Origin: Xanthomonas cucurbitae
Lineage (GTDB): Bacteria > Pseudomonadota > Gammaproteobacteria > Xanthomonadales > Xanthomonadaceae
NCBI RefSeq assembly: GCF_002939885.1
Contig: NZ_MDED01000015.1
Span: 59,236 to 105,102, forward strand
Length of the DNA stretch: 45,867 nucleotides
Direction: 5' to 3'
The notes under the pieces: generated by a model
What the model was told of the DNA's origin: nothing
Databases searched by the model: none
What the model saw: only the letters and a program-made list of their open reading frames with translations
Part shown: positions 26,362 to 34,498 of the stretch, in pieces
How the letters are laid out: the number at the start of each line of letters is the position of its first letter
How positions within the stretch are numbered: position 1 is the stretch's first letter
Program-made: the position numbers and the translations under genes

Positions 26362-29298
26362 ATGAACAAGCTGTCTCGCAGTACCCATCACACCCCATTG
26401 GCCGCCGCGCTGGCGGCGGCGCTTGCACTGGTGGCTGCACATGCTGCCGCGCAGGATGCGGGCACCGGCAACGGCGTCACCGAGCTGGACAAGATCCTGG
26501 TCAAGGGCGTGCGCGGCGCGCAGGCCGAGGCGATCGAGAACAAGCGCACCGCCGCGCAGATTATCGATTCGATCTCGGCTGAAGACATCGGCAAGCTGCC
26601 CGACGTCACCATCACCGACTCGCTGCAGCGGGTGCCGGGGGTGCAGATCCGGCGCTCGGCCGGCGAGGGCTCGCAGCTCAACATTCGTGGCATGCCGCAG
26701 GTGCAGACCACCATGAACGGCGAAATGTACCTGAGTGCCGGTGGCGGCGACCAGTACGGCCAGCCCAACATCGGCCGCGCGCAGCCGGATTTCGTCGACA
26801 TTCCGCCGACGCTGTTCAGCGGTGTGGATGTCATCAAGTCACCCACTGCCGCGGATCTGGATGGCGGCATCAGCGGCACCGTCTCGCTGAAGACCCGTCG
26901 CCCGTTCGAATTGCCGGAAGGCTGGACCTTCAGCGGCCAGGCCGAGGGGTCGTACGGCGATCGCGTGCAGGAACCCAATCAGCTGTATTCGGGGTTGGCC
27001 AGCTTCCGCACCGAGCGCTGGGGCGCGTTGCTGGCGGTGTCCTACTCCGATGCCACGCTGGAGAACAAGCACCCCAGCGTGTATTCCAATGGCGCGCAGA
27101 AGTCCACCGAGCAGAACGTGGGCTTCGACTTCAACGGCGACGGCCGCATCGGTAGCAACACCGATCCGTCCAACCTGCCGCGCGATTATTTCTACAACTG
27201 GGTGGCCACCGAGCTGGACAACCGCAGCACCGATCGCCAGCGTACCGGCATCAATGGCTCGTTCCAGTTCAATATCAACGACTCCTGGACGGTGCTGGCC
27301 GATGCGGCCTACACCAAGCTCGAAGATCACGATACCTCGGTGGCCGCGCAGCTGCATACCGGCTGGGCGACCAATCAGTTGCAGCCGGGATCGGTGGTCG
27401 ATCCCAACGGCGTGCTCGAGTACGGCCAATTCCGCTACAACCGCTTCCAGGCGCACTCCATGGCCGGCGTGGCTGATTCGGACGCGCTCAATACCAATCT
27501 GGAATTGCGCTACGACGACGGCGGCCCGTTCCGTGCCTCGTTCCGCTGGGTGCATGGCGATGCGCAGCGCACCTACGACGAAGCCCGCGCCGATGCGGTG
27601 GTGACGCGCGGCGACCGCATCACCCGCGCCGGTGGCGTCAGCCAATGGGCCAACGCCAACGGTTTGCCGGTGGTGGATGCCTCGGTGGATTTCCGCGGTA
27701 CCTATCCGGCGGTCAATCTTGGTACCGACGTGTCCAATCCGGACAACTGGCAGCTGATGTCCACCTGGGCACAGGGCAACAAGATCGAAGCCACGATGGA
27801 TGCGTTCCGCGCCGACGGCACGTTCGAGTTCGACGATGGCGTTGTTCGCGGCTTCCAGTTCGGCATCCGTTACGGCGAGCGCGATTTCAAACTGGACACC
27901 TATCGCTACCTGTCGCCGGTCTCCACCGCGTGTGCCGATCCGAACCGTTCGCTGTATTACTTCAAGGATCCGCTGATCGTCGACACCTGCAGCGGCGTGT
28001 CCGAGGCACGCCTGCTGCCATTCAATACCATCCCCGGCTATTGGGCCTACTTCAACGACTTCGATCCGCTCAAGGTCAACGGCCTGGGGCCGCAGGGGCT
28101 GCCGGCGATCAACCCGCAGGTGATGAAAGACCCGGTCGCCTATCTCAACAGCCTGTATCCGGGCAACGTGGCCTACCAGCAGGCCGCCGATTCCTATCAG
28201 GTCACCGAGAAGAGCAGCGCGGCGTACTTCCTCGCCAATCTGGAGGGTGGCATTGGTAGCCGCGTGCCGTGGACGGCCAATATCGGCGCGCGCATCGTGC
28301 AGACCAAGCTGGCGATCGATCAATACCTGAGCAGTGGCAATGTCTTTATCGGCAACGTCGAATGGAACGGCGTGAGTCCTGCGATCGGCACCAATCGCCT
28401 GAACCGGCAATACACCGACGTGTTGCCCAGTGCCAACCTGTCGCTGGACATCACCGACGCGCAGAAGCTGCGCTTTGCCTATAACAAGGCTGTGGCACGT
28501 CAGGACCTGCCCGATCTCGGTCGTGGCCTGGTGAGTTTCTACGCCGTCAACGGTACGCCGCCGCGCAATCCCGCATTGCCATCGGATGCGGTGCTGTTCC
28601 TCAATGGCCGCTCCGGCAATCCGGATCTGGATCCGTACCGCGCCACCAACTACAACGCCTCGTGGGAATGGTATTTCGCCGATGCCTCGCTGCTCAGCGT
28701 GGGTGCCTTCCTGATCGACGTGAAGTCCTTCCCCACCACCGTCACCAACATCGAGCCACTGCCCGATGCCGATGGCGTGGCACGCCTGGGCGGCCCGGTG
28801 GAGCGCATCGTCAATGGTGGTGGCGGCAAGATCAAGGGATTCGAGATCGGTTATCAGCAGGCCTTCGATTTCCTGCCAGGCTGGCTCAGCGGTTTCGGCA
28901 CCAACCTCAACTACACGTTCTCCGATGCCGACACCGACAACACCGATATCCAGGGAAATACACTGCCGATCGGCGATAATTCCAGGCACCAGGCCAACGC
29001 GGTGCTGTGGTATCAGAAAGACAGATTGCAGGCGCGTGTGGCCTATAACTGGCGCAGCAAGCGCTTCAGCCAGATCAATAGCGGCGCATGGGGCGACAAG
29101 CTGGCAATCTGGAACGACGACGTGGGCTACCTGGATGCGTCGCTCAGCTACGACGTCAACGATCACCTCACGCTGTACGCCCAGGCCACCAACCTGACCG
29201 GGCAAAGCGAGCGTCGTTACGCGCAGTGGAGCAACCACTACTACGACCAGAACATCTTCGAGCGTCGTTACTACGCTGGCCTACGCCTGCGTTTCTGA
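26362..29298 (+). CDS. TonB-dependent outer-membrane receptor
   Basis: The 978-residue protein starts at an ATG with GGGAGGGGA just upstream and has a signal peptide ending AAAQ. The plug domain follows: DKILVKGVRGAQ as the likely TonB-box region, then DSLQRVPGVQIRR and GSQLNIRGMPQVQTTMNGE. A beta-barrel fills the rest, closing with LRLRF and a C-terminal Phe. It resembles the large carbohydrate-type Xanthomonas receptors (oar/CUT-type) rather than siderophore receptors. With GH2 upstream and GH97 nearby it probably imports oligosaccharides released by these enzymes. Ligand is inferred from context. Confidence 0.9.
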   Translation: MNKLSRSTHHTPLAAALAAALALVAAHAAAQDAGTGNGVTELDKILVKGVRGAQAEAIENKRTAAQIIDSISAEDIGKLPDVTITDSLQRVPGVQIRRSAGEGSQLNIRGMPQVQTTMNGEMYLSAGGGDQYGQPNIGRAQPDFVDIPPTLFSGVDVIKSPTAADLDGGISGTVSLKTRRPFELPEGWTFSGQAEGSYGDRVQEPNQLYSGLASFRTERWGALLAVSYSDATLENKHPSVYSNGAQKSTEQNVGFDFNGDGRIGSNTDPSNLPRDYFYNWVATELDNRSTDRQRTGINGSFQFNINDSWTVLADAAYTKLEDHDTSVAAQLHTGWATNQLQPGSVVDPNGVLEYGQFRYNRFQAHSMAGVADSDALNTNLELRYDDGGPFRASFRWVHGDAQRTYDEARADAVVTRGDRITRAGGVSQWANANGLPVVDASVDFRGTYPAVNLGTDVSNPDNWQLMSTWAQGNKIEATMDAFRADGTFEFDDGVVRGFQFGIRYGERDFKLDTYRYLSPVSTACADPNRSLYYFKDPLIVDTCSGVSEARLLPFNTIPGYWAYFNDFDPLKVNGLGPQGLPAINPQVMKDPVAYLNSLYPGNVAYQQAADSYQVTEKSSAAYFLANLEGGIGSRVPWTANIGARIVQTKLAIDQYLSSGNVFIGNVEWNGVSPAIGTNRLNRQYTDVLPSANLSLDITDAQKLRFAYNKAVARQDLPDLGRGLVSFYAVNGTPPRNPALPSDAVLFLNGRSGNPDLDPYRATNYNASWEWYFADASLLSVGAFLIDVKSFPTTVTNIEPLPDADGVARLGGPVERIVNGGGGKIKGFEIGYQQAFDFLPGWLSGFGTNLNYTFSDADTDNTDIQGNTLPIGDNSRHQANAVLWYQKDRLQARVAYNWRSKRFSQINSGAWGDKLAIWNDDVGYLDASLSYDVNDHLTLYAQATNLTGQSERRYAQWSNHYYDQNIFERRYYAGLRLRF

Positions 29299-29312
29299 CC
29301 AGACCTGCCCTC

Positions 29313-29346
29313 GTGTGGCACGCCATTCTCGCGTGGCGTGCCACAC
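29313..29346 (+). terminator. Terminator-like hairpin after the receptor gene
   Basis: Perfect 13-bp stem (29313-29325 with 29334-29346) with an 8-nt loop, 15 bp after the stop. No T-run. Confidence 0.6.
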
Positions 29347-29372
29347 AGGCTCTACCGTGTGTCCTCTCCAAG

Positions 29373-29487
29373 TGGTGATTGCGCGTTCTTCCCGTCGCCG
29401 GTTGTCCGGCGCTGCAGTACGCCCGGCGTCAACGCCGGGTACCCTCCCATTCGGTCGCATCGTCGGGAAGCGATGCGACCGTTTTTT
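29373..29487 (+). ncRNA. Candidate small RNA with three stem-loops and C-rich linkers
   Basis: Three consecutive hairpins: CGCCGG/CCGGCG (29396-29411), CCCGGCG/CGCCGGG (29422-29439), and an 11-bp stem (29452-29462 with 29471-29481) followed by TTTTTT, a textbook intrinsic terminator. The linkers CUUCCC and ACCCUCCC are C-rich and complementary to Shine-Dalgarno sequences, as in the C-rich-loop sRNAs known from Xanthomonas. No coding frame ends here and the receptor gene already has its own hairpin. The 5' end is a guess. Confidence 0.45.
29452..29487 (+). terminator. Intrinsic terminator with six-T run
   Basis: 11-bp perfect GC-rich stem, 8-nt loop, then six T. The strongest intrinsic terminator in the window. 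Confidence 0.85.
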
Positions 29488-29987
29488 GTGCGGAATGGCA
29501 CGTCCGTTTGTGGCGTAATGCCCGCAGTCGAAATGTCGCCATGGACAGTCTCTGGATCTGTGTGCAAACGCAATGTTTGACGATTGCTTATGCCAGGTAT
29601 GCGGCGTAGTTTCCGCCTGGCGAACACGATCACCCGTTCGCAGGCACAGCATCGATGCTGCTCGCTCAATCGCTCCCTGGAGACACTCCGAACATTACGC
29701 AGGCTGCCGTCGCGAAGATAATGTCGTCGCGATATCCAGGCCTTCGACGCGTCTGAGGTGACAGGCAAGTTTTCAGGAATCGGCAGCCATCCCAGGCTGC
29801 GCGTTGTCCTGGGCGCTGCCGACATAACTTCCAGAAATTCTCTTCGGCCGTGCGTCGATGGAGCGTTTTCGGCCGGCCTCGGAAACGATCCGACGAGTGT
29901 TTTGAACGACAAGGCAAGGCTGCCGAAAGGACGCGCCGCAATCCAACGTTCGTACCAACCATCCGAAGATCAATAAAGGTGAAGGTC

Positions 29988-31670
29988 ATGACCAGGAAAG
30001 GCATTCGTCGCAATCTCAAGCGCTCGCTGGCGTTTTCGCTATTGGCAGTGAATCCGTTCGTGATCGGGGCGGTGGGCGCGCAAGCCCATGTCGACAATCC
30101 GTTCGTGGGTGCGAGCGGGTATGTCAATCCCGACTACGCCAAGAAGGTCGATGCATCGATTGCAAAGGTGAAAGGTGCGACGCTGAAGGCCCAGATGGGC
30201 GTGGTCAAGACCTATCCCACTGCGGTGTGGCTGGATCGCATTGCCGCGATCAGCGGCGGCTCCCAGAACGCCGGGCGGCTGGGGTTGCGCGGCCACCTGG
30301 ATGCGGCCTTGGCACAGAAAAAGCCCAATATGCCGATCACCGCCAGCTTCGTCATCTACAACCTGCCGGGCCGCGATTGTCATGCACTTGCTTCCAATGG
30401 CGAGCTGCCGCTGACGCCGGCAGCGCTGGACCGTTACAAGAAAGAGTATATCGACGTCATTGCCGCGATCTTCGCCGATCCGAAGTACAAGGATATCCGC
30501 ATCGTCAATGTGATCGAGCCGGACAGCTTGCCGAATCTGGTCACCAATTTGAACGACATGCGCTGCGCGCTGGCCAGCTCCATCGGTATTTACGAGGAGG
30601 GCATCAAATACGCCATCAACAAGCTGCATGCCGTTTCCAATACCTACAACTATCTGGATATCGGGCACTCCGGCTGGTTGGGTTGGGACAGTAATCGTGG
30701 TCCATCGATTTCGCTGTATACCCGGGTGGTGCAGGGCACCAGTTCTGGCCTTGCGAGCGTGGATGGGTTCGTCACCAATACCGCCAATACCACGCCGTTG
30801 AACGAACCGAATCTCCCCAATCCCGATTTGAGCATCAACGGGCAGCCGATCAAGTCGTCGAAATACTACGAATGGAACCCATATTTCGACGAGACCGATT
30901 TTACCCAGGCCTTGTACAATGGCTTCGTCAGCGCGGGCTGGCCCAGCACCATCGGCTTCATCATCGATACGGGCCGCAATGGTTGGGGTGGGCCGAATCG
31001 TCCGAGTGGCGCGTTCGGGAACGACGTCACCAGCTACGTCAATTCCGGCCGCATCGATCGCCGTCTGCATCGTGGCAACTGGTGCAATCAGAAGGGCGCC
31101 GGCATTGGCGAGCTGCCCACGGCGGCGCCGGGTCCGCATCTGGATGCCTACGCCTGGGTCAAGCCACCGGGCGAATCCGATGGTTCCAGCTCACTCATCG
31201 CGAACAACGAGGGCAAGGGCTTCGACCGCATGTGCGATCCCACCTACACCACGGCCGATGGCGTGTTGACCGGTGCCTTCCCCAGCGCACCGATCTCCGG
31301 CGCCTGGTTCCACAACCAATTCGTGGAGCTGGTGAACAATGCGTACCCGGTGATCGCCACGGCCAGTGCGGCAACAGTGCGGCCTGCGCCGATCGCAGTG
31401 CCTGAGGCAACGCGTGGTCTCATCGCCACCGTCGGCGATCGCCGCGTCAAGCTGAGTTGGTCGCCGGTGATCGGTGCGAGCAGCTACACGGTGCAGCGTC
31501 GCAGTGGTGCCGGCAGTGCGTTCACGACGGTGGCGTCCAATGTCGCTGGGGCTTCGTTCGTCGATCAGTGGGTCAATAATGTTGCCAGCTACGAGTATGT
31601 GGTCAGCGCCAACAATGCGGCAGGAATGGGTACGCCGTCGGCTGTGGTGCGCACCAAACCGAACAGGTGA
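29988..31670 (+). CDS. cbsA: Secreted GH6 cellobiohydrolase CbsA with C-terminal FN3 domain
   Basis: The 560-residue protein starts at an ATG preceded by AAAGGTGAAGG and has a signal peptide ending near GAVGAQA. The GH6 catalytic domain spans ~35-460 with YNLPGRDCHALASNGE (D130, catalytic acid), VIEPDSLPNLVTN (D179) and WVKPPGESDGSS (D398), matching the three key aspartates of the family. The C-terminal ~85 residues form a fibronectin type III domain (KLSWSPVIGASSYTVQRR). It should release cellobiose from cellulose chain ends after type II secretion. CbsA is known as a determinant of vascular pathogenesis in Xanthomonas and is intact here. It is followed by a strong hairpin. Confidence 0.92.
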   Translation: MTRKGIRRNLKRSLAFSLLAVNPFVIGAVGAQAHVDNPFVGASGYVNPDYAKKVDASIAKVKGATLKAQMGVVKTYPTAVWLDRIAAISGGSQNAGRLGLRGHLDAALAQKKPNMPITASFVIYNLPGRDCHALASNGELPLTPAALDRYKKEYIDVIAAIFADPKYKDIRIVNVIEPDSLPNLVTNLNDMRCALASSIGIYEEGIKYAINKLHAVSNTYNYLDIGHSGWLGWDSNRGPSISLYTRVVQGTSSGLASVDGFVTNTANTTPLNEPNLPNPDLSINGQPIKSSKYYEWNPYFDETDFTQALYNGFVSAGWPSTIGFIIDTGRNGWGGPNRPSGAFGNDVTSYVNSGRIDRRLHRGNWCNQKGAGIGELPTAAPGPHLDAYAWVKPPGESDGSSSLIANNEGKGFDRMCDPTYTTADGVLTGAFPSAPISGAWFHNQFVELVNNAYPVIATASAATVRPAPIAVPEATRGLIATVGDRRVKLSWSPVIGASSYTVQRRSGAGSAFTTVASNVAGASFVDQWVNNVASYEYVVSANNAAGMGTPSAVVRTKPNR

Positions 31671-32010
31671 TGCGATCGGCTGGCGCCGGCATGCCGGTGC
31701 CAGCCGATGTGCGTGGCAGCTTGTGACTCCTGCGGTATCGCTGCGCTGAACGCATGTCGCATGAAAACCGAGGGTGGCTACCTGGCCACCTGCCTGCCAT
31801 GGTTGCTTTCAGGTGACACGAAGTTACGTGCTGCAGAACGAAAATGACTGCATTACGGTTTCTGCACTCTGACGAATCTGTGCGCGCACGCAATGTTCGT
31901 CGCTGAGTGCCGGGCGTATGTTAGCGTGGCGGGCGCGACCATTGCCGCTCGTGTGACACGTGATTGATTGTGCGCATCGCCCATCAGGGTAAACCACTCC
32001 CCAGAATAGG
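31671..32010. other. 340-bp gap upstream of the small peptide gene
   Basis: Begins with the cbsA terminator and continues with AT-richer sequence and no recognised gene. A half CRP/Clp-like TGTGA lies at 31952-31956. The peptide-gene promoter is expected here but cannot be placed. Confidence 0.4.
31675..31708 (+). terminator. Long hairpin after cbsA
   Basis: Near-perfect 17-bp inverted repeat (31675-31691 with 31692-31708; one G-T pair), so it folds with a small opened loop. It starts 4 bp past the stop. No T-run. Confidence 0.7.
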
Positions 32011-32100
32011 ATGTCGCTCATGAAAATGCTGTTCTCGCTCAAGAACCTGCTCGCGTCCAACAAAAGCCTGAAGTCCTACTCCTGGTACATCTGGTACTGA
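32011..32100 (+). CDS. Candidate RiPP precursor peptide ending SYSWYIWY
   Basis: A 29-codon frame from ATG 32011, or 26 codons from ATG 32020. The second start is favoured because AGGA (32008-32011) lies 8 bp before it. The leader MKMLFSLKNLLASNKSLK is short, cationic and probably helical; the C-terminus SYSWYIWY has five aromatic residues and ends at the stop. Layout and size recall the cittilin precursor, whose C-terminal YIYY is crosslinked by a P450; here the last four are YIWY. A P450 gene begins 116 bp downstream on the same strand. Expected product: leader removal and P450-made aryl crosslinks between Trp/Tyr side chains. Real expression is unproven; a frame this short can occur by chance, but composition and context argue for a gene. 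Confidence 0.6.
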   Translation: MSLMKMLFSLKNLLASNKSLKSYSWYIWY

Positions 32101-32216
32101 CCGCGCTGACCAGGGCGGCCGAAAACGCCTTGTATCCAGCGTGCTATTGGTAGTGTTCGCCCGCGCGAGGTGAGTGTTTTGCCGGACGCGGGTGTTATCG
32201 AAGCCGAGTGATCTCC

Positions 32217-33257
32217 ATGTCTTTATCCAGTGCCGCTGAATGCGGCAGGCAGACTGTGTTCGCGCCGCGCCTGTTCGCGCTCCTGCGCGAGCACATGGGC
32301 AAGGAGATGTTTCGGCTGGACGGAGATACCGTTGGTGTTGCCGGGCCGACGCTGACACATCGGTTGCTCGATGCGCGTCCGGCGACCGAGGGCGAGCGGC
32401 CGACCTTCAAGCCGTTACAGGGGCGATCGATCGCCCGCACGCATGCCTCCAAACTGATGCAAGCCATCGGGCGCGATGTACGCGAGGCATTGAAGCGCCC
32501 CATCGCGGCAGATGTGGACCTGGCAGGCCCGTAGCCGCATGTGGGCCATGTGTACTTGCGCGATCTGTTGCTGGGTGGCGATCCACTGCGGTTACGCGTG
32601 TTGATGGACCGCACGCTGGAGCTGACTCCCAAGCTGACCTGGGCGGTCATCGCTGCCGGTGCGATCACGCCACTCAGCTTGCAGGCCAATGCGTCAGCGC
32701 TTGCGACATTCACTGCTGCTGCAGACGGCTACCAGGCGCGTCGCTTCGCGATGGGCTTGTATCGACGAACTGCCGTGCCGGTGTGCTTCACCATTTCCAC
32801 GCTGGTCGCCAATGCGCTTTGGCTGGGATCGCCCTTTGATCCTGGGAGTTCCAGCCGGAATATCGTCTACGAATCGCTACGCCTGTTGCCGCCCTCCTGG
32901 AATATCTTGCGCACTGCATCGCCGGAATATCCATTGCTCGATTCCCGCATCGGCGTGCAGGACGATGTGTTGGTCCTGCCCTTGTTGAGTCACCGCGATC
33001 CTGCGTTATGGGAATCTCCCGAGGTATTTCGTCCTGAGCGTTGGGACCAGCTGGATCCAGATGATCTGCCCGGCTATCTCCCGTTCGGTCATGCCTCGGA
33101 GCGTTGTTGGGGCAGGCACATGGTGATGCCCCTGGCCGAACAGTTGTTGGATAGGCTGCGCGCTCAGGGATTGGCTGTCAGCCCACGGCAACGCCGGGCG
33201 CAGGTACCGTTGGCAGGTTTGCTAGGTGTGTCAGAGGTTGACGTCGTGCGCCGTTAG
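32217..33257 (+). pseudogene. Short cytochrome P450 with one in-frame TAG
   Basis: One frame runs from ATG 32217 to 33257 (346 codons before the final stop) except for TAG at 32532-32534 after VDLAGP. Past it the frame resumes at once with PHVGHVYLRDLLLG. P450 features: the ExxR motif YESLR (E219, R222) and the heme loop PFGHASERCWGRH with C297 as heme ligand. It is shorter than the usual ~400 residues and the I-helix AGxxT motif is not seen, so the I-helix region is atypical. Next to the peptide gene at 32011-32100, a peptide-crosslinking P450 is the best guess. The single nonsense codon suggests recent inactivation, unless it is a sequence error or is suppressed; fragments could also be made from GTG 32541. 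Confidence 0.75.
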
Positions 33258-33394
33258 TGCAGGTTGCTTGGTTGCACGGTGACCGCGCTGCATCGGCAAA
33301 ATGGATGATCCCAACGGCGCTTCTGTCTGCCCGATGCGCCTGCGCGTGCAGCAGCCACGGTCACCTCAACGGCCAAAGGACGCGCGCCAATTCA

Positions 33395-34447
33395 TCAGCC
33401 TTTCGTTGGCGCAGCCGTCGAACCGCGCTTGACCACGGTGTATTTCATGATCTGGTGCACGCCGGCTGCGGCAACGCCCTTGCGCCGCTGGCGAATGGCG
33501 TCGGCCAGCAACGAGACGGCGGCGCGCCCCATCGCCGCCACCGGTTGATGCACGGTGGTGAGTTCGGGCCAGATGGTGGTGGCCACCGGCGTGTCGTCGA
33601 AACCGGCCACCGAGACGTCCTCGGGCACGCGCAGCCCCAGCCCGTGCGCAACCGCGACGGTGGCGGCGGCCATGTCGTCGTTGCTGCAAAAGATGGCGGT
33701 GGGTGGCTGCGGCCGGGCGAGCAGGCCGTGTGCAGCGATCAGGCCGGAGCGGTAGGTGAACAGGCCGTCTGCGATCAGTTCATCGACAATCGCCAGCCCT
33801 GCCGCCTGCAGGCTGTCGAGGTAGCCACTGGCACGCAATGCGCTGGGCGTGTGGTTCGGGTCGCCCTTGACCAGGGCGATGCGCCGGTGCCCGAGCTCGA
33901 TCAGGTGGCCCACGATGGCACGCGCAGCCTGGTAATCGTCGATGCGTACCGAACTGATCTGCGCCATCGGCGCGCCGCTGGCCACGGCCACCACGGGAAT
34001 GCCGCGTGCATCCAGCTCGGCAATGGTCTGGCGCGAATCGCACAGCGGCGGCGGCAGGATCACGCCATCCACGCCGGCCGCCAGCAGGCGCTCGGTGGCA
34101 GCGCGCTGGCTGCGGATGGCACCGCATTTTTCCACCAGCACCTGGCTGCCATTGAGGCTGCTCTGCTCGAGCAGCCCCAGCATGAATTGATTGAGATAGG
34201 CCGCGCTGGGGTTGCTGTACAACACGCCGATCCGCAGCAGGCCGCTGGTGCGCAACGAGCGGCCGGCCAGATTGGGCCGGTAGCCCAGTGCCTGCACCGA
34301 TGCTTCCACCCGTGCCCGCATGTCCTGGCCGACATGCGGGTGGCGGTTGATGACGCGCGAGGCGGTCATCGGCGACACCCCGGCGTGCTTGGCCACGTCC
34401 AGCAGGGTCGCCGCATTGTTCGCACTGCGTTGCCGCCTGGCCACCAT
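33395..34447 (-). CDS. LacI-family transcriptional regulator
   Basis: The 350-residue protein has an N-terminal LacI helix-turn-helix (TLLDVAKHAGVSPMTASRVINRHPHV, residues ~15-40), the hinge YRPNLAGRSLRTS and a periplasmic-binding-protein-like effector domain (RIGVLYSNPSAAYLNQF, GVDGVILPPPL, SVAGFDDTPVA, TTVHQPVAAMGRAA). It should repress genes until a sugar ligand binds. Possible targets are the palindromes at 22601-22612 and 18683-18692 in the glycosidase island. It lies 51 bp downstream of the M28 peptidase gene on the same strand. The effector sugar is unknown. Confidence 0.93.
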   Translation of the reverse strand: MVARRQRSANNAATLLDVAKHAGVSPMTASRVINRHPHVGQDMRARVEASVQALGYRPNLAGRSLRTSGLLRIGVLYSNPSAAYLNQFMLGLLEQSSLNGSQVLVEKCGAIRSQRAATERLLAAGVDGVILPPPLCDSRQTIAELDARGIPVVAVASGAPMAQISSVRIDDYQAARAIVGHLIELGHRRIALVKGDPNHTPSALRASGYLDSLQAAGLAIVDELIADGLFTYRSGLIAAHGLLARPQPPTAIFCSNDDMAAATVAVAHGLGLRVPEDVSVAGFDDTPVATTIWPELTTVHQPVAAMGRAAVSLLADAIRQRRKGVAAAGVHQIMKYTVVKRGSTAAPTKG

Positions 34448-34498
34448 GGTGTGTGCTCGTCCTGGAGTAGAAGCGCAAGCGTGCGACGCGGTGCCAGC

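Larger units (their letters stand above)
29299..29987. other. 689-bp gap: terminator, small-RNA candidate, cbsA promoter
   Basis: From left to right: receptor terminator (29313-29346), three-hairpin RNA candidate (about 29373-29487), then about 500 bp with no recognised gene leading to cbsA. Open frames on both strands here look like chance frames. Confidence 0.5.

Noticed and set aside
29352..29912. 186-codon leftward frame opposite the gap before cbsA
   Set aside because: Runs across the small-RNA hairpins and terminator; composition is not protein-like.
26181..29950. Further AACGTT cores at about 26181 and 29945 as LacI sites upstream of the receptor and cbsA genes
   Set aside because: The flanks are not symmetrical, and a few AACGTT hexamers are expected by chance in a window of this size and GC content.
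18700..29980. HrpX-type PIP boxes (TTCGC-N15-TTCGC) upstream of secreted-enzyme genes
   Set aside because: Single TTCGC half-sites exist (for example 18753 and 29637) but no second half at the right spacing.
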